In this document: positions 1 to 6,660 of the stretch, in pieces | Numbering within the stretch: the first letter of the stretch is position 1 | Layout of the letters: every line of letters starts with the position of its first letter | From: Bacteroidetes/Chlorobi group bacterium ChocPot_Mid | Lineage (GTDB): Bacteria > Bacteroidota > Ignavibacteria > Kapaibacteriales > UBA2268 | Assembly: GCA_003731675.1 (NCBI GenBank) | Contig: RCNQ01000148.1 | Coordinates: forward strand, 1 to 12,206 | DNA length: 12,206 nt | Direction of reading: 5' to 3' | The notes under the pieces: generated by a model | Seen by the model: the letters and a program-made list of their open reading frames with translations, nothing else | What the model was told of the DNA's origin: nothing | Database searches by the model: none | Translations under genes and position numbers: made by a program

Positions 1-438
1 CTCTTCCTTACAACAGGTATTCCGGCTTGCCTTTTCTTCCTGAGCAAAAACCGTGACGGAAAGGACGGCAAGCATAGGGAACGCAAAAATGAAATCCTTT
101 TTATTGATGCTAACAAGATGGGAGAAATGGTTACTCGTCGCCAAAGAATACTGACTGATGAGGATATTGACAAAATCACTTCTGCTTACCACAACTGGCG
201 AAATACCAAAGGAATATACAGCGACATTGAGGGCTTTTGCAAGTCCGCTACTATTGACGAAGTCAAAGCACAGGATTATAAGCTCACTCCCGGCATATAT
301 GTCGGAACAGAAGTCGAACAAGACGACGGCATACCATTCGAGGAAAAGATGGACGAGTTGAAAGAAAAACTTATGGAGCAATTCGCCAAATCGAATGAAC
401 TGCAAAACAGAATTATCGGGAATTTGAGGGAGTTTTGA
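1..438 (+). CDS. hsdM: Type I restriction-modification methyltransferase subunit HsdM, C-terminal part
   Basis: This is the 3' end of the DNA adenine methyltransferase (M) subunit of a type I restriction-modification system. M2S makes the modification enzyme and M2S plus R subunits makes the nuclease. The frame is open from base 1, so about 145 C-terminal residues are present. The AdoMet-binding and NPPF catalytic motifs lie upstream of the window. Visible family features are 'TTGIPACLFFLSKNR', 'EILFIDANKMGEMV' and 'LTDEDIDKITSAYHNWR', which follow the catalytic domain in HsdM, and a charged C-terminal helix. The ATG at 118 is internal and is not the start. Hand-counted GC at 241-300 is about 42%, clearly above the next gene. 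The TGA stop at 436-438 lies just before the ATG of the next ORF, so the two are probably cotranscribed. Identity is confident; the exact subfamily is not. Confidence 0.93.
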   Translation, partial: LFLTTGIPACLFFLSKNRDGKDGKHRERKNEILFIDANKMGEMVTRRQRILTDEDIDKITSAYHNWRNTKGIYSDIEGFCKSATIDEVKAQDYKLTPGIYVGTEVEQDDGIPFEEKMDELKEKLMEQFAKSNELQNRIIGNLREF

Positions 439-440
439 GT

Positions 441-1445
441 ATGAATAATGAATTTATGAAATCACCTGACGAAGCAATAATCTATTACTTCGACATTCTA
501 AAAAACAGGACATTGCAAGCATTTGAATTAGATTTGCAAAGAGGTAAAAATGGGAGAGAACTTTTTCAACCAATTATTGATATATATTCAAAATTATTAT
601 TTAATGATTTCAATTCTCTGAAGCATCATATTTTTATTTATACACTTGAAAAGGTTCTTGAGTATGAGAAAAAAAATAAAATAGAAATTGACAAGACAGA
701 CCTTTATTTCTTACTCGCTTTGTCATTTGCTATTAATGGGAATATTACAAATAGTTTGATATATTTTGAGCTTGCAAAAACATTTGTTAACGAAAAGAAA
801 TTTGTTAATAAAATAACAAATGAGTTTAAAACTCTATTCAACTCGATTGACTCTGGCTATCAAACACTTAAGTCTGTATCGGATAATTCAATTTCGAGTT
901 CGTTTCTTCCACTCGGAAAACTTATAAAAAAATTAACCGGAAATTCGATACTTCATCTTCTTCTTTGTGGAATTAAAACCCTGCAAATTATTCATTGGAT
1001 TAATGAAAAAGGTCTTTCTATAGAAATTCTTAAAATCATAGATCTGGATTTAATTATTTCATTATCTGTTCTAAATGAATCTGTATTAAAACAACATTCT
1101 TGGGTGACTAAAAATCATATCGGAGGGATTATTGATGTTGATTTAAGGGATTGCCCAAAACATACTGCATTATTTAGAGCAATAAAATCTATTGAAAGTA
1201 CTTATGTCGCAAATACTATAAGTAAATTTAATAATGACATGCCTAAATTAATTTATGATATAAAAAATAATAAATACAATCAGGATGAGTATAAAGCACG
1301 TATTATCAAAGGTTTTCAGATGGTACGAAATAGTGTTGCCCATGATTTAAATCCTACATATTACTTTTACCAAAGCAAAGAAGCAATGATTGATACAATT
1401 GGATTACTTTTTGCCTGTACATCAATAATAGCTGATTTAAAATGA
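441..1445 (+). CDS. Unknown all-helical protein with C-terminal HEPN-like RNxxAH motif, inside hsd operon
   Basis: I do not recognise a named family over the full length (334 residues from the ATG at 441). A TTG at 435 is possible, but the GAGGGAG at 426-432 is well spaced only for the ATG. The protein reads as helical and charged, with no signal peptide, membrane segment or Walker motif. Near the C-terminus, 'MVRNSVAHDL' contains R296-N-S-V-A-H301. This fits the R-x4-6-H active-site motif of HEPN RNases, where a polar residue usually follows the Arg, and a hydrophobic helix follows it. HEPN domains are known in toxins and in the anticodon nucleases PrrC and RloC, which associate with restriction systems. 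The gene begins right after hsdM and its stop overlaps the hsdS start (ATGA, 1442-1445). It is very AT-rich (about 22% GC at 1201-1260, hand count), which suggests later acquisition. A guard or toxin role is inference. A non-catalytic HEPN-like domain or a chance motif is also possible. Confidence 0.6.
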   Translation: MNNEFMKSPDEAIIYYFDILKNRTLQAFELDLQRGKNGRELFQPIIDIYSKLLFNDFNSLKHHIFIYTLEKVLEYEKKNKIEIDKTDLYFLLALSFAINGNITNSLIYFELAKTFVNEKKFVNKITNEFKTLFNSIDSGYQTLKSVSDNSISSSFLPLGKLIKKLTGNSILHLLLCGIKTLQIIHWINEKGLSIEILKIIDLDLIISLSVLNESVLKQHSWVTKNHIGGIIDVDLRDCPKHTALFRAIKSIESTYVANTISKFNNDMPKLIYDIKNNKYNQDEYKARIIKGFQMVRNSVAHDLNPTYYFYQSKEAMIDTIGLLFACTSIIADLK

Positions 1446-2590
1446 CCACTTGGGGAAAATATAGATTAGGCGATGTTGCTGAAATAATTATGGGACAGTC
1501 TCCCAAAGGGGATTCCTGTAATAAGGACAACAGAGGTGTGCCATTACTTAATGGACCTACTGAATTTGGGCTATATTATCCGGTTCCTGTGCAATATACA
1601 ATAGACCCAAAGAAAGTTTCTGAAAAAAAAGATATTCTTTTTTGTGTAAGAGGTTCAACAACCGGTAGGATGAATTTTTCAGACCAGAAATATGCAATTG
1701 GACGTGGAATAGCAGCTATTCGGGGGAAACAAGATAATACAAAATTCTGCAAATATATCATTGATTATTATCTGAATGATTTGTTAAATATAACGACTGG
1801 CTCAACATTCCCGAACCTAAGTAAAAATGATTTAAACGATTTTGAAGTTGACATCCCTCCGCTCCCCGAACAACGCCGCATAGCCGAAATACTCGGCTCG
1901 CTGGACGACAAAATCGAACTCAATCTGGAGATGAACAAAACACTTGAGCAAATGGCTATGCTTCTTTACAAGCGTTGGTTTGTGGATGAAGCTAAAACAG
2001 GTCTAATCGGGGATTATATAAAAGTTCAGGGAGGCTATGCTTTCAAAAGCAAGGATTTTAATAAACAAGGTAATTCTGGTATAATAAAAATTAAAAATAT
2101 ATCTATGGGTTATGTTGATATTTCTAATATACAATTTGTTGATGAAGATATTGTAAAGACAATAAGTCAAGATAAATTTAAAATAAAATCTTGTGATATT
2201 TTAATTGCAATGACTGGAGCTGAGATTGGTAAAATAGGGATTGTTGAGAATACTAATAAAGATATATGGGTGAATCAACGTGTAGGAAAAATAATTGAAA
2301 AGGTTCCTTATGGTAGTTTAGTTGCATATTTGGCATACAGGGAAAAAGAAGGTCAAGAATATATCAAAAATGTTTGTTCTGGAAGTGCTCAAGAAAATAT
2401 TAGTTCTTCAGACTTAGAAGCAATGGAATTTGAGTCATATGATAAAAGAATAGTAGATTCTTTTGGAAAAACTGTCTATCCTTTATTTGAAAAAATTAAA
2501 TTTAATTTAGCTCAGAATAGACTACTCGCAGAAATCCGGGATACACTATTGCCGAAGCTGATAAGCGGAGAAGTGAGGGTGAAGGTATGA
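1442..2590 (+). CDS. hsdS: Type I restriction-modification specificity subunit HsdS
   Basis: This is the DNA sequence-recognition (S) subunit, with the usual layout of two target-recognition domains separated by conserved helices. TRD1 is about residues 5-138, with 'YRLGDVAEIIMGQSP' at its start. The central conserved region begins at 'PPLPEQRRIAEIL' (139-151) and continues as a coiled-coil helix to about 185 ('YKRWFVDE'). TRD2 is about 187-350, and the C-terminal conserved helix ends in 'RDTLLPKLISGEVRV'. At 382 residues it is complete and at the short end for the family. The start ATG overlaps the upstream stop by four bases, so translation is probably coupled. Base composition is mosaic: bases 1855-1932 are about 56% GC and 2101-2160 about 25% GC by hand count. 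This indicates that the TRDs were exchanged between conserved flanks. The target sequence cannot be predicted here. Confidence 0.95.
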   Translation: MTTWGKYRLGDVAEIIMGQSPKGDSCNKDNRGVPLLNGPTEFGLYYPVPVQYTIDPKKVSEKKDILFCVRGSTTGRMNFSDQKYAIGRGIAAIRGKQDNTKFCKYIIDYYLNDLLNITTGSTFPNLSKNDLNDFEVDIPPLPEQRRIAEILGSLDDKIELNLEMNKTLEQMAMLLYKRWFVDEAKTGLIGDYIKVQGGYAFKSKDFNKQGNSGIIKIKNISMGYVDISNIQFVDEDIVKTISQDKFKIKSCDILIAMTGAEIGKIGIVENTNKDIWVNQRVGKIIEKVPYGSLVAYLAYREKEGQEYIKNVCSGSAQENISSSDLEAMEFESYDKRIVDSFGKTVYPLFEKIKFNLAQNRLLAEIRDTLLPKLISGEVRVKV

Positions 2591-2611
2591 TGAAGAAAGG
2601 AGACAGCTAAC

Positions 2612-3253
2612 TTGTCTTATATTTTTCTTGATGAAAGTGGCGATTTAGGATTTGATTTCACAAAAAAGAAAACATCCCAATTTTTTGTTTTTACTTTTCT
2701 TTTCGTAAAATCTAAGCGACCGATTGAAAAAATTGTTACAAATATTTTTAACTCTCTTCCCCAAAAAGTGAAAAGAATACATCCGGGAGTATTACACGCA
2801 GTCAAGGAAACACCTCAAACGAGAAAAAAATTATTGTCTATGCTTGTTGCGAAGGATGTCTCAATTATATCCATTTACTTGAATAAAAGAAAAGTTTATA
2901 CTAAATTGCAAGATGAAAAACACGTTCTTTATAATTATGTTACAAATATATTACTTGATAGGGTTTTTACTAAAAAGTTAATTCCTTTGGATAAACCGAT
3001 AACATTAGTGGCTTCCAAAAGGGAAACAAATAAATTTTTAAATTTAAATTTTAGGAATTATCTCGAATCGCAAGCAGGTAATATACACAATGCCAAAATA
3101 AAAATATTGATTGAGCCACCGAATCAAGAAAAGTGTTTACAAGTAACTGATTTTGTTAGTTGGGCTTTATTTAGGAAATTGGAGCATAATGATAGTATAT
3201 ATTATGAGATTTTTAAATCCAAAATTGTTGAAGAAAGCAGGTTGTTCCATTAA
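2612..3253 (+). CDS. DUF3800 domain protein in type I R-M operon
   Basis: This is a 213-residue DUF3800 protein, a family often found in defence and mobile regions and proposed to have an RNase H-like fold, without an established reaction. The N-terminal 'YIFLDESGDLGF' (residues 3-14, acidic D7 and E8) is the family hallmark. Further family features are 'VLHAVKET' (60-67) and the C-terminal 'LQVTDFVSWALFRKLEHND' (176-194, D180). The start is a TTG at 2612 preceded by AAGGAGA at 2597-2603, a good ribosome-binding site. The first visible residues already match the family start, so no upstream start is needed. It lies 21 bp after hsdS, in the same direction, and before a possible terminator. It is AT-rich like the ORF at 441. 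Its position between hsdS and hsdR is the slot that prrC holds in the E. coli prr locus, but it has no similarity to PrrC that I can see. Its role is unknown. Confidence 0.85.
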   Translation: MSYIFLDESGDLGFDFTKKKTSQFFVFTFLFVKSKRPIEKIVTNIFNSLPQKVKRIHPGVLHAVKETPQTRKKLLSMLVAKDVSIISIYLNKRKVYTKLQDEKHVLYNYVTNILLDRVFTKKLIPLDKPITLVASKRETNKFLNLNFRNYLESQAGNIHNAKIKILIEPPNQEKCLQVTDFVSWALFRKLEHNDSIYYEIFKSKIVEESRLFH

Positions 3254-3259
3254 AATGAC

Positions 3260-3326
3260 AAAACCTTGCAAGCTATTTACGAGGAACCATACGGAGCCCC
3301 ACCTGCAAGGATTTACTTGTTTTTTT
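3260..3326 (+). terminator. Possible Rho-independent terminator after the DUF3800 gene
   Basis: The arms at 3260-3272 (around 'ccttgcaag') and 3302-3314 (around 'cctgcaagg') pair over 13 bp with two mismatches across a 29-nt loop. A run of seven T follows at 3320-3326. The loop is long and the T run starts six bases after the stem, so strength is doubtful. Its place just after the DUF3800 stop at 3253 fits the end of an hsdM-ORF-hsdS-DUF3800 transcript. Confidence 0.42.
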
Positions 3327-3367
3327 CAAAACTAATACTTTAGACTGAAATAAAAAAGAAATATTTT

Positions 3368-3436
3368 AGAAAAAGTAATAAAAAGTTTAGAAAAAGTAGT
3401 AAAAAGTTTAGAAAAAGTAGTAAAAAGTTTAGAAAA
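3368..3436 (+). repeat. 21-bp tandem repeat with helically phased A5 tracts upstream of hsdR
   Basis: There are three full 21-bp units, at 3368-3388, 3389-3409 and 3410-3430, plus six bases of a fourth that run into the hsdR ATG. Units 2 and 3 are identical and unit 1 differs by one base (aat for agt). Each unit holds two A5 runs. The runs begin at 3370, 3380, 3391, 3401, 3412, 3422 and 3433, so the period alternates 10 and 11 bp and averages 10.5. Helically phased A-tracts are the classic form of intrinsically curved DNA. The unit length is a multiple of three and reads as the heptapeptide SSKKFRK in the hsdR frame, but no start codon lies upstream, so it is probably not translated. Confidence 0.9.
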
Positions 3437-6400
3437 ATGGATAAAATAACAAAACTGACTGAATCTGACCTCGAAGAAGCCACCATTGAGTGGTTCAGGG
3501 AGCTTGGCTATGGCTATACTCACGGCTCCGAAATCGAAAGACCTTTGAAAAAAGTTGTCCTCGAAGACCGGTTCCGTGCTTTTTTGTCAAATACCTATCC
3601 GAATATTCCAAATGACAAAATCGAAGAAACCGTTAAGGAATTTATTTCAAATGACGGCATTGACCTCGACCACCGCAACCGTGATTTCCATCTGAAAATG
3701 TCCAAAGGAATTGATGTAAGCTGGAAGGAAAAAGACGGTACAGAGCTTGGTTGCCATGTTTACCCGATAGATTATGAAGAAATTGCAAACAATGAATTTC
3801 TTGTAGTCAATCAGTTCACAATCGAAGGCAAAAACACAAGACGACCTGATGTAATCATTTTTATTAACGGTATTCCGATTGTTGTAATCGAACTAAAGGA
3901 TATGTTCAATCCCGAAACTACCGTGGAAGAAGCTTTCAATCAGATTCAGCACTACAAACAGGATATTCCACTGCTATTTGAATATAATGCAATAACTGTT
4001 ATATCCGATGGTCAGGAAAGTTTGCACGGCACACATTCATCAACAAGGGAATGGTTCACCCCTTGGAAATCAATTGACGGCAGAACAACAATAGAGGACG
4101 GTTTCGAGCTGTACTCCTTAATAAAAGGTCTGTTCCCGAAAGAAAGATTATTGAAGTATTTAAAATATTTTATATTCCATGAAGACCACAACGGAACACT
4201 AATCAAAAAATCGGCAAAGTATCATCAGTTCTTTGGAGTCGGTTTCGCTGTGGAGCAAACAAAACAAGCAATAAAACCTTTTGGTGATGGACGTATAGGT
4301 GTCATCTGGCATACACAGGGAGCAGGTAAAAGTATTACAATGGCAATTTTTACTGCAATACTTAAGCAAATGCCCGAACTACAAAACCCAACGATTATAG
4401 TTGAGGTTGACCGCAGAGACCTCGACAGCCAATTATACGGAAACTTTCTTGATGCTCAAGACTTGGTAGGAACTGTTGAGCAGGCAGAATCCACAGAGCA
4501 TTTAAGGGAATTGCTGGATACCGAAGGCGGAGGAGTGATTTTCACGACAATAGAAAAATTCCGTTTGATGAAAAACGATGAAGTTGTTGAGTTGAGGCAT
4601 CCGGTTTTATCGGACAGAGAAAATATTATCGTAATTGCAGACGAAGCACACAGAACTCAATATGGATTGCTTGATGGATTGGCAAGAAACCTGAGAGATG
4701 CTCTGCCGAATGCTTCATTTATCGGTTTCACGGGTACTCCGGTTGATAAAAAAGATGCAGACACAATCGAAGTTTTCGGTGAGACAATCCATGTTTACGA
4801 TATAAAGCAGGCAGTTGAAGATGGAGCAACAGTAAGAATTTTCTATGAACCAAGATTAGCACAATTGCATTTATCAAATGAAAATATTGATGAAGAAGCA
4901 GAAGAAATAGTAGGCAATTCTGACGAAGCGAACCGATTGAAATGGGCGGCTATCGAGGACGCCGCAGGAGCAGATGACCGTGTTCAAAAGTTAGCAAAGG
5001 ATATTTTAAATCATTATTTGAACCGCACTGAATCACTAACAGGTAAAGCAATGATTGTTTGCATGAGTCGCAGAAACTGTGTTAAAATGTATAATGCGAT
5101 TACTTCATTGGAAAACTGTCCTGAAACTGCTGTTGTTATGACCGGAAATATTGGCAAAGACCCGATTGAATGGAACGAGCATTTCCGAACCAAAAAAGGT
5201 TTTGAAGCAATCAAATCAAGGTTTAGAAATTTTGATGACCCGTTGAAAATAGTAATAGTCCGGGATATGTGGCTAACTGGTTTTGATGCTCCCTGCGTTC
5301 ACACAATGTATGTTGACAAGATTATGAAAGACCATAATCTCATGCAGGCAATAGCACGAGTTAACAGGGTTTTCAGGGATAAACCGTCAGGATTGATTGT
5401 CGATTATATAGGAATAGGTGATAGTCTCAAGGACGCAACGAAAAAATACACTCAAAGCGGGGGATTGGGCAGACCAACAATTGATACTGATGAAGCATTT
5501 GAGCTGTTTGTTAGTGCTATTGAAGAAGCAAAGCAATATATTCCCGAATTTATTAATTATCATAATTGGAAACATCAGACATCAGGTGATAAATTTCTTA
5601 TAGCTCAAACATCAGTGGATTATATTATTAAAAATGAAGAAGACACAAACTCATTCCTCGAAGCAGAAAAAAAGATTAGTTCATTGGTACCAATAGTCAA
5701 GTCAAATGTCAGAGCGAGTGAATATGCAAATGATATAAGCTATTTCCAACATGTAGCATCTACTTTAAGAAAAGCTATTACACCGAGAGATTCAAGGGTT
5801 AAAGAAAAACAAATCGAGCAATTAATCACGAGGAGCATAGAATCAGAGGAAATAATTGATGTTTATGCAATGGCAGGCATAGAAAAACCGGATATATCTA
5901 TCCTCGATGATGATTTTCTTGCAGGAGCAAAGCAACAAAAGAGCGGTATGGAAATCAAAGTTAAATTAATTCATAAAATCCTGAACAATGAAATTCGGCT
6001 TCGTTTTGCTACAAACAAGATAAAATACACTTCACTCAAAGAAGAAATTGAAAAGGTCATAGAGCGTTACCACAACAACGCTATTGATTCCTATACAACC
6101 ATAGCTGAGCTTGTTGAACGAGCAAAAGAACTCAGGAACGAGGACAAAAGACGAAGCGAGTTAGGTCTTGAGCCGGAAGAATTAGCTTTTTACGATATAA
6201 TTTCCCATTCTGTAACAACAATACGGGATAACGAACTCATCCGGGACATAGTAAAGCGAGTGTTCAAAGCCGTGAAAACGAATTTACAGCTTGACTGGTA
6301 CAAAAAGGAAAACGCAAAAGCACAAATCCGTTTAGCCGTGAAGCGAGAGTTAAGGGATAAGGTCGAATTTGCCCAGCTTGATAAAATCTTAACTGAAATT

Positions 6401-6448
6401 ATGGAACAAGCCGAGGGACAATACAAAGATTATCCGATGGTAGTATAG
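3437..6448 (+). CDS. hsdR: Type I restriction endonuclease/translocase subunit HsdR
   Basis: This is the R subunit of the type I enzyme, an ATP-driven DNA translocase that cleaves unmodified DNA. It has 1003 residues, full length for the family. The N-terminal HSDR_N domain starts at 'ESDLEEATIEWFRELGY'. The PD-(D/E)xK nuclease reads D138 ... E152-L-K154, followed by the RecB-like QxxxY motif (Q169 to Y173). The SF2 helicase motifs are Walker A 'TQGAGKS' (293-299), DEAH (402-405), 'FTGTP' (431-435), 'GFDAP' (615-619) and 'QAIARVNR' (637-644). The C-terminal third resembles DUF3387, common in this HsdR branch. All key catalytic residues look intact, so the enzyme should be active. The ATG at 3437 has no Shine-Dalgarno sequence but an A-rich leader formed by the phased repeat. 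It lies 183 bp after DUF3800 and probably has its own promoter. No functional start exists in the in-frame extension back to 3344. Confidence 0.96.
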   Translation: MDKITKLTESDLEEATIEWFRELGYGYTHGSEIERPLKKVVLEDRFRAFLSNTYPNIPNDKIEETVKEFISNDGIDLDHRNRDFHLKMSKGIDVSWKEKDGTELGCHVYPIDYEEIANNEFLVVNQFTIEGKNTRRPDVIIFINGIPIVVIELKDMFNPETTVEEAFNQIQHYKQDIPLLFEYNAITVISDGQESLHGTHSSTREWFTPWKSIDGRTTIEDGFELYSLIKGLFPKERLLKYLKYFIFHEDHNGTLIKKSAKYHQFFGVGFAVEQTKQAIKPFGDGRIGVIWHTQGAGKSITMAIFTAILKQMPELQNPTIIVEVDRRDLDSQLYGNFLDAQDLVGTVEQAESTEHLRELLDTEGGGVIFTTIEKFRLMKNDEVVELRHPVLSDRENIIVIADEAHRTQYGLLDGLARNLRDALPNASFIGFTGTPVDKKDADTIEVFGETIHVYDIKQAVEDGATVRIFYEPRLAQLHLSNENIDEEAEEIVGNSDEANRLKWAAIEDAAGADDRVQKLAKDILNHYLNRTESLTGKAMIVCMSRRNCVKMYNAITSLENCPETAVVMTGNIGKDPIEWNEHFRTKKGFEAIKSRFRNFDDPLKIVIVRDMWLTGFDAPCVHTMYVDKIMKDHNLMQAIARVNRVFRDKPSGLIVDYIGIGDSLKDATKKYTQSGGLGRPTIDTDEAFELFVSAIEEAKQYIPEFINYHNWKHQTSGDKFLIAQTSVDYIIKNEEDTNSFLEAEKKISSLVPIVKSNVRASEYANDISYFQHVASTLRKAITPRDSRVKEKQIEQLITRSIESEEIIDVYAMAGIEKPDISILDDDFLAGAKQQKSGMEIKVKLIHKILNNEIRLRFATNKIKYTSLKEEIEKVIERYHNNAIDSYTTIAELVERAKELRNEDKRRSELGLEPEELAFYDIISHSVTTIRDNELIRDIVKRVFKAVKTNLQLDWYKKENAKAQIRLAVKRELRDKVEFAQLDKILTEIMEQAEGQYKDYPMVV

Positions 6449-6472
6449 CAAAACCGTTAACAAAACCGTTAA
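6449..6472 (+). repeat. Perfect 12-bp tandem direct repeat after hsdR
   Basis: The sequence 'caaaaccgttaa' occurs twice back to back (6449-6460 and 6461-6472), starting at the first base after the hsdR stop. It lies between the restriction locus and the tRNA-Lys terminator, so it could mark a recombination boundary or be a chance duplication. Nothing identifies it further. Confidence 0.85.
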
Positions 6473-6475
6473 TAC

Positions 6476-6520
6476 AAAAAATTAAGCCCCTGTAACTTAT
6501 TAATATTTACAAGGGCTTAA
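6476..6520 (-). terminator. Rho-independent terminator of tRNA-Lys (minus strand)
   Basis: The arms at 6482-6495 and 6507-6520 form a 14-bp stem with one mismatch and an 11-nt loop. On the minus strand it is followed by a run of six T (complement of 6476-6481). On the plus strand the stem is followed by A, so it should terminate minus-strand transcripts from tRNA-Lys. It is not a good plus-strand terminator for hsdR. Confidence 0.8.
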
Positions 6521-6532
6521 AAAATATACAAG

Positions 6533-6605
6533 TGACCCGTGCAGGACTCGAACCTGCGGCCCTTAGATTAAAAGTCTAATGCTCTACCACCTGAGCTAAC
6601 GGGTC
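6533..6605 (-). tRNA. tRNA-Lys (anticodon UUU)
   Basis: This is a 73-nt tRNA on the minus strand, read from 6605 to 6533. The acceptor stem GACCCGT/ACGGGTC has seven perfect pairs, the D arm is GCTC/GAGC and the anticodon stem TTAGA/TCTAA. The anticodon loop CTTTTAA gives TTT (complement of 6570-6572). The variable loop is 5 nt, the T arm is GCAGG-TTCGAGT-CCTGC, and the discriminator is A. CCA is not encoded. The 3' end points toward hsdR, which is the orientation in which integrases insert islands at tRNA genes. Confidence 0.97.
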
Positions 6606-6620
6606 AGCCAAACAAGATTA

Positions 6621-6652
6621 CAAAATTAATAAGATTTTTTGTAATTACCAAA
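6621..6652 (-). promoter_or_regulatory. Bacteroidota-type promoter for tRNA-Lys
   Basis: On the minus strand, TTTG (complement of 6649-6652), 20 bases, then TAATTTTG (complement of 6621-6628) match the Bacteroidota primary sigma consensus TTTG / about 20 / TAnnTTTG with no mismatch. The tRNA 5' end is 15 bp downstream of the -7 box. A 9-bp inverted repeat, 6617-6625 and 6637-6645 ('attacaaaa'/'ttttgtaat'), overlaps the -7 box and spacer. Confidence 0.65.
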
Positions 6653-6660
6653 AATATTGT

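Noticed and set aside
118..438. Separate small gene starting at ATG 118
   Set aside because: The reading frame is open to base 1 and the upstream residues ('TTGIPACLFFLSKNR') are HsdM, so this is an internal Met.
3336..3369. Promoter boxes for hsdR (TACTTTAG at 3336-3343, TATTTTAG at 3362-3369)
   Set aside because: Each is one base off TAnnTTTG, with only TTTA near -33. Neither is good enough to choose.
3344..3436. In-frame upstream extension of hsdR encoding SSKKFRK heptapeptide repeats
   Set aside because: The frame is open from the stop at 3341 to the ATG, but contains no ATG, GTG or TTG (only an ATA). The ATG at 3437 begins just before the conserved HSDR_N region, so the repeat is most likely non-coding DNA.
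3368..3436. Possible CRISPR array
   Set aside because: The 21-bp units are directly adjacent with no unique spacers and are made of A-tracts. This is a simple tandem repeat.
3332..3523. Minus-strand frame rich in FSKLFTT repeats
   Set aside because: It is only the complement of the 21-bp repeat plus the start of hsdR, with no recognisable protein or ribosome-binding site.
6482..6520. Terminator for hsdR on the plus strand
   Set aside because: The stem is followed by A on the plus strand and by T only on the minus strand, so it belongs to tRNA-Lys.
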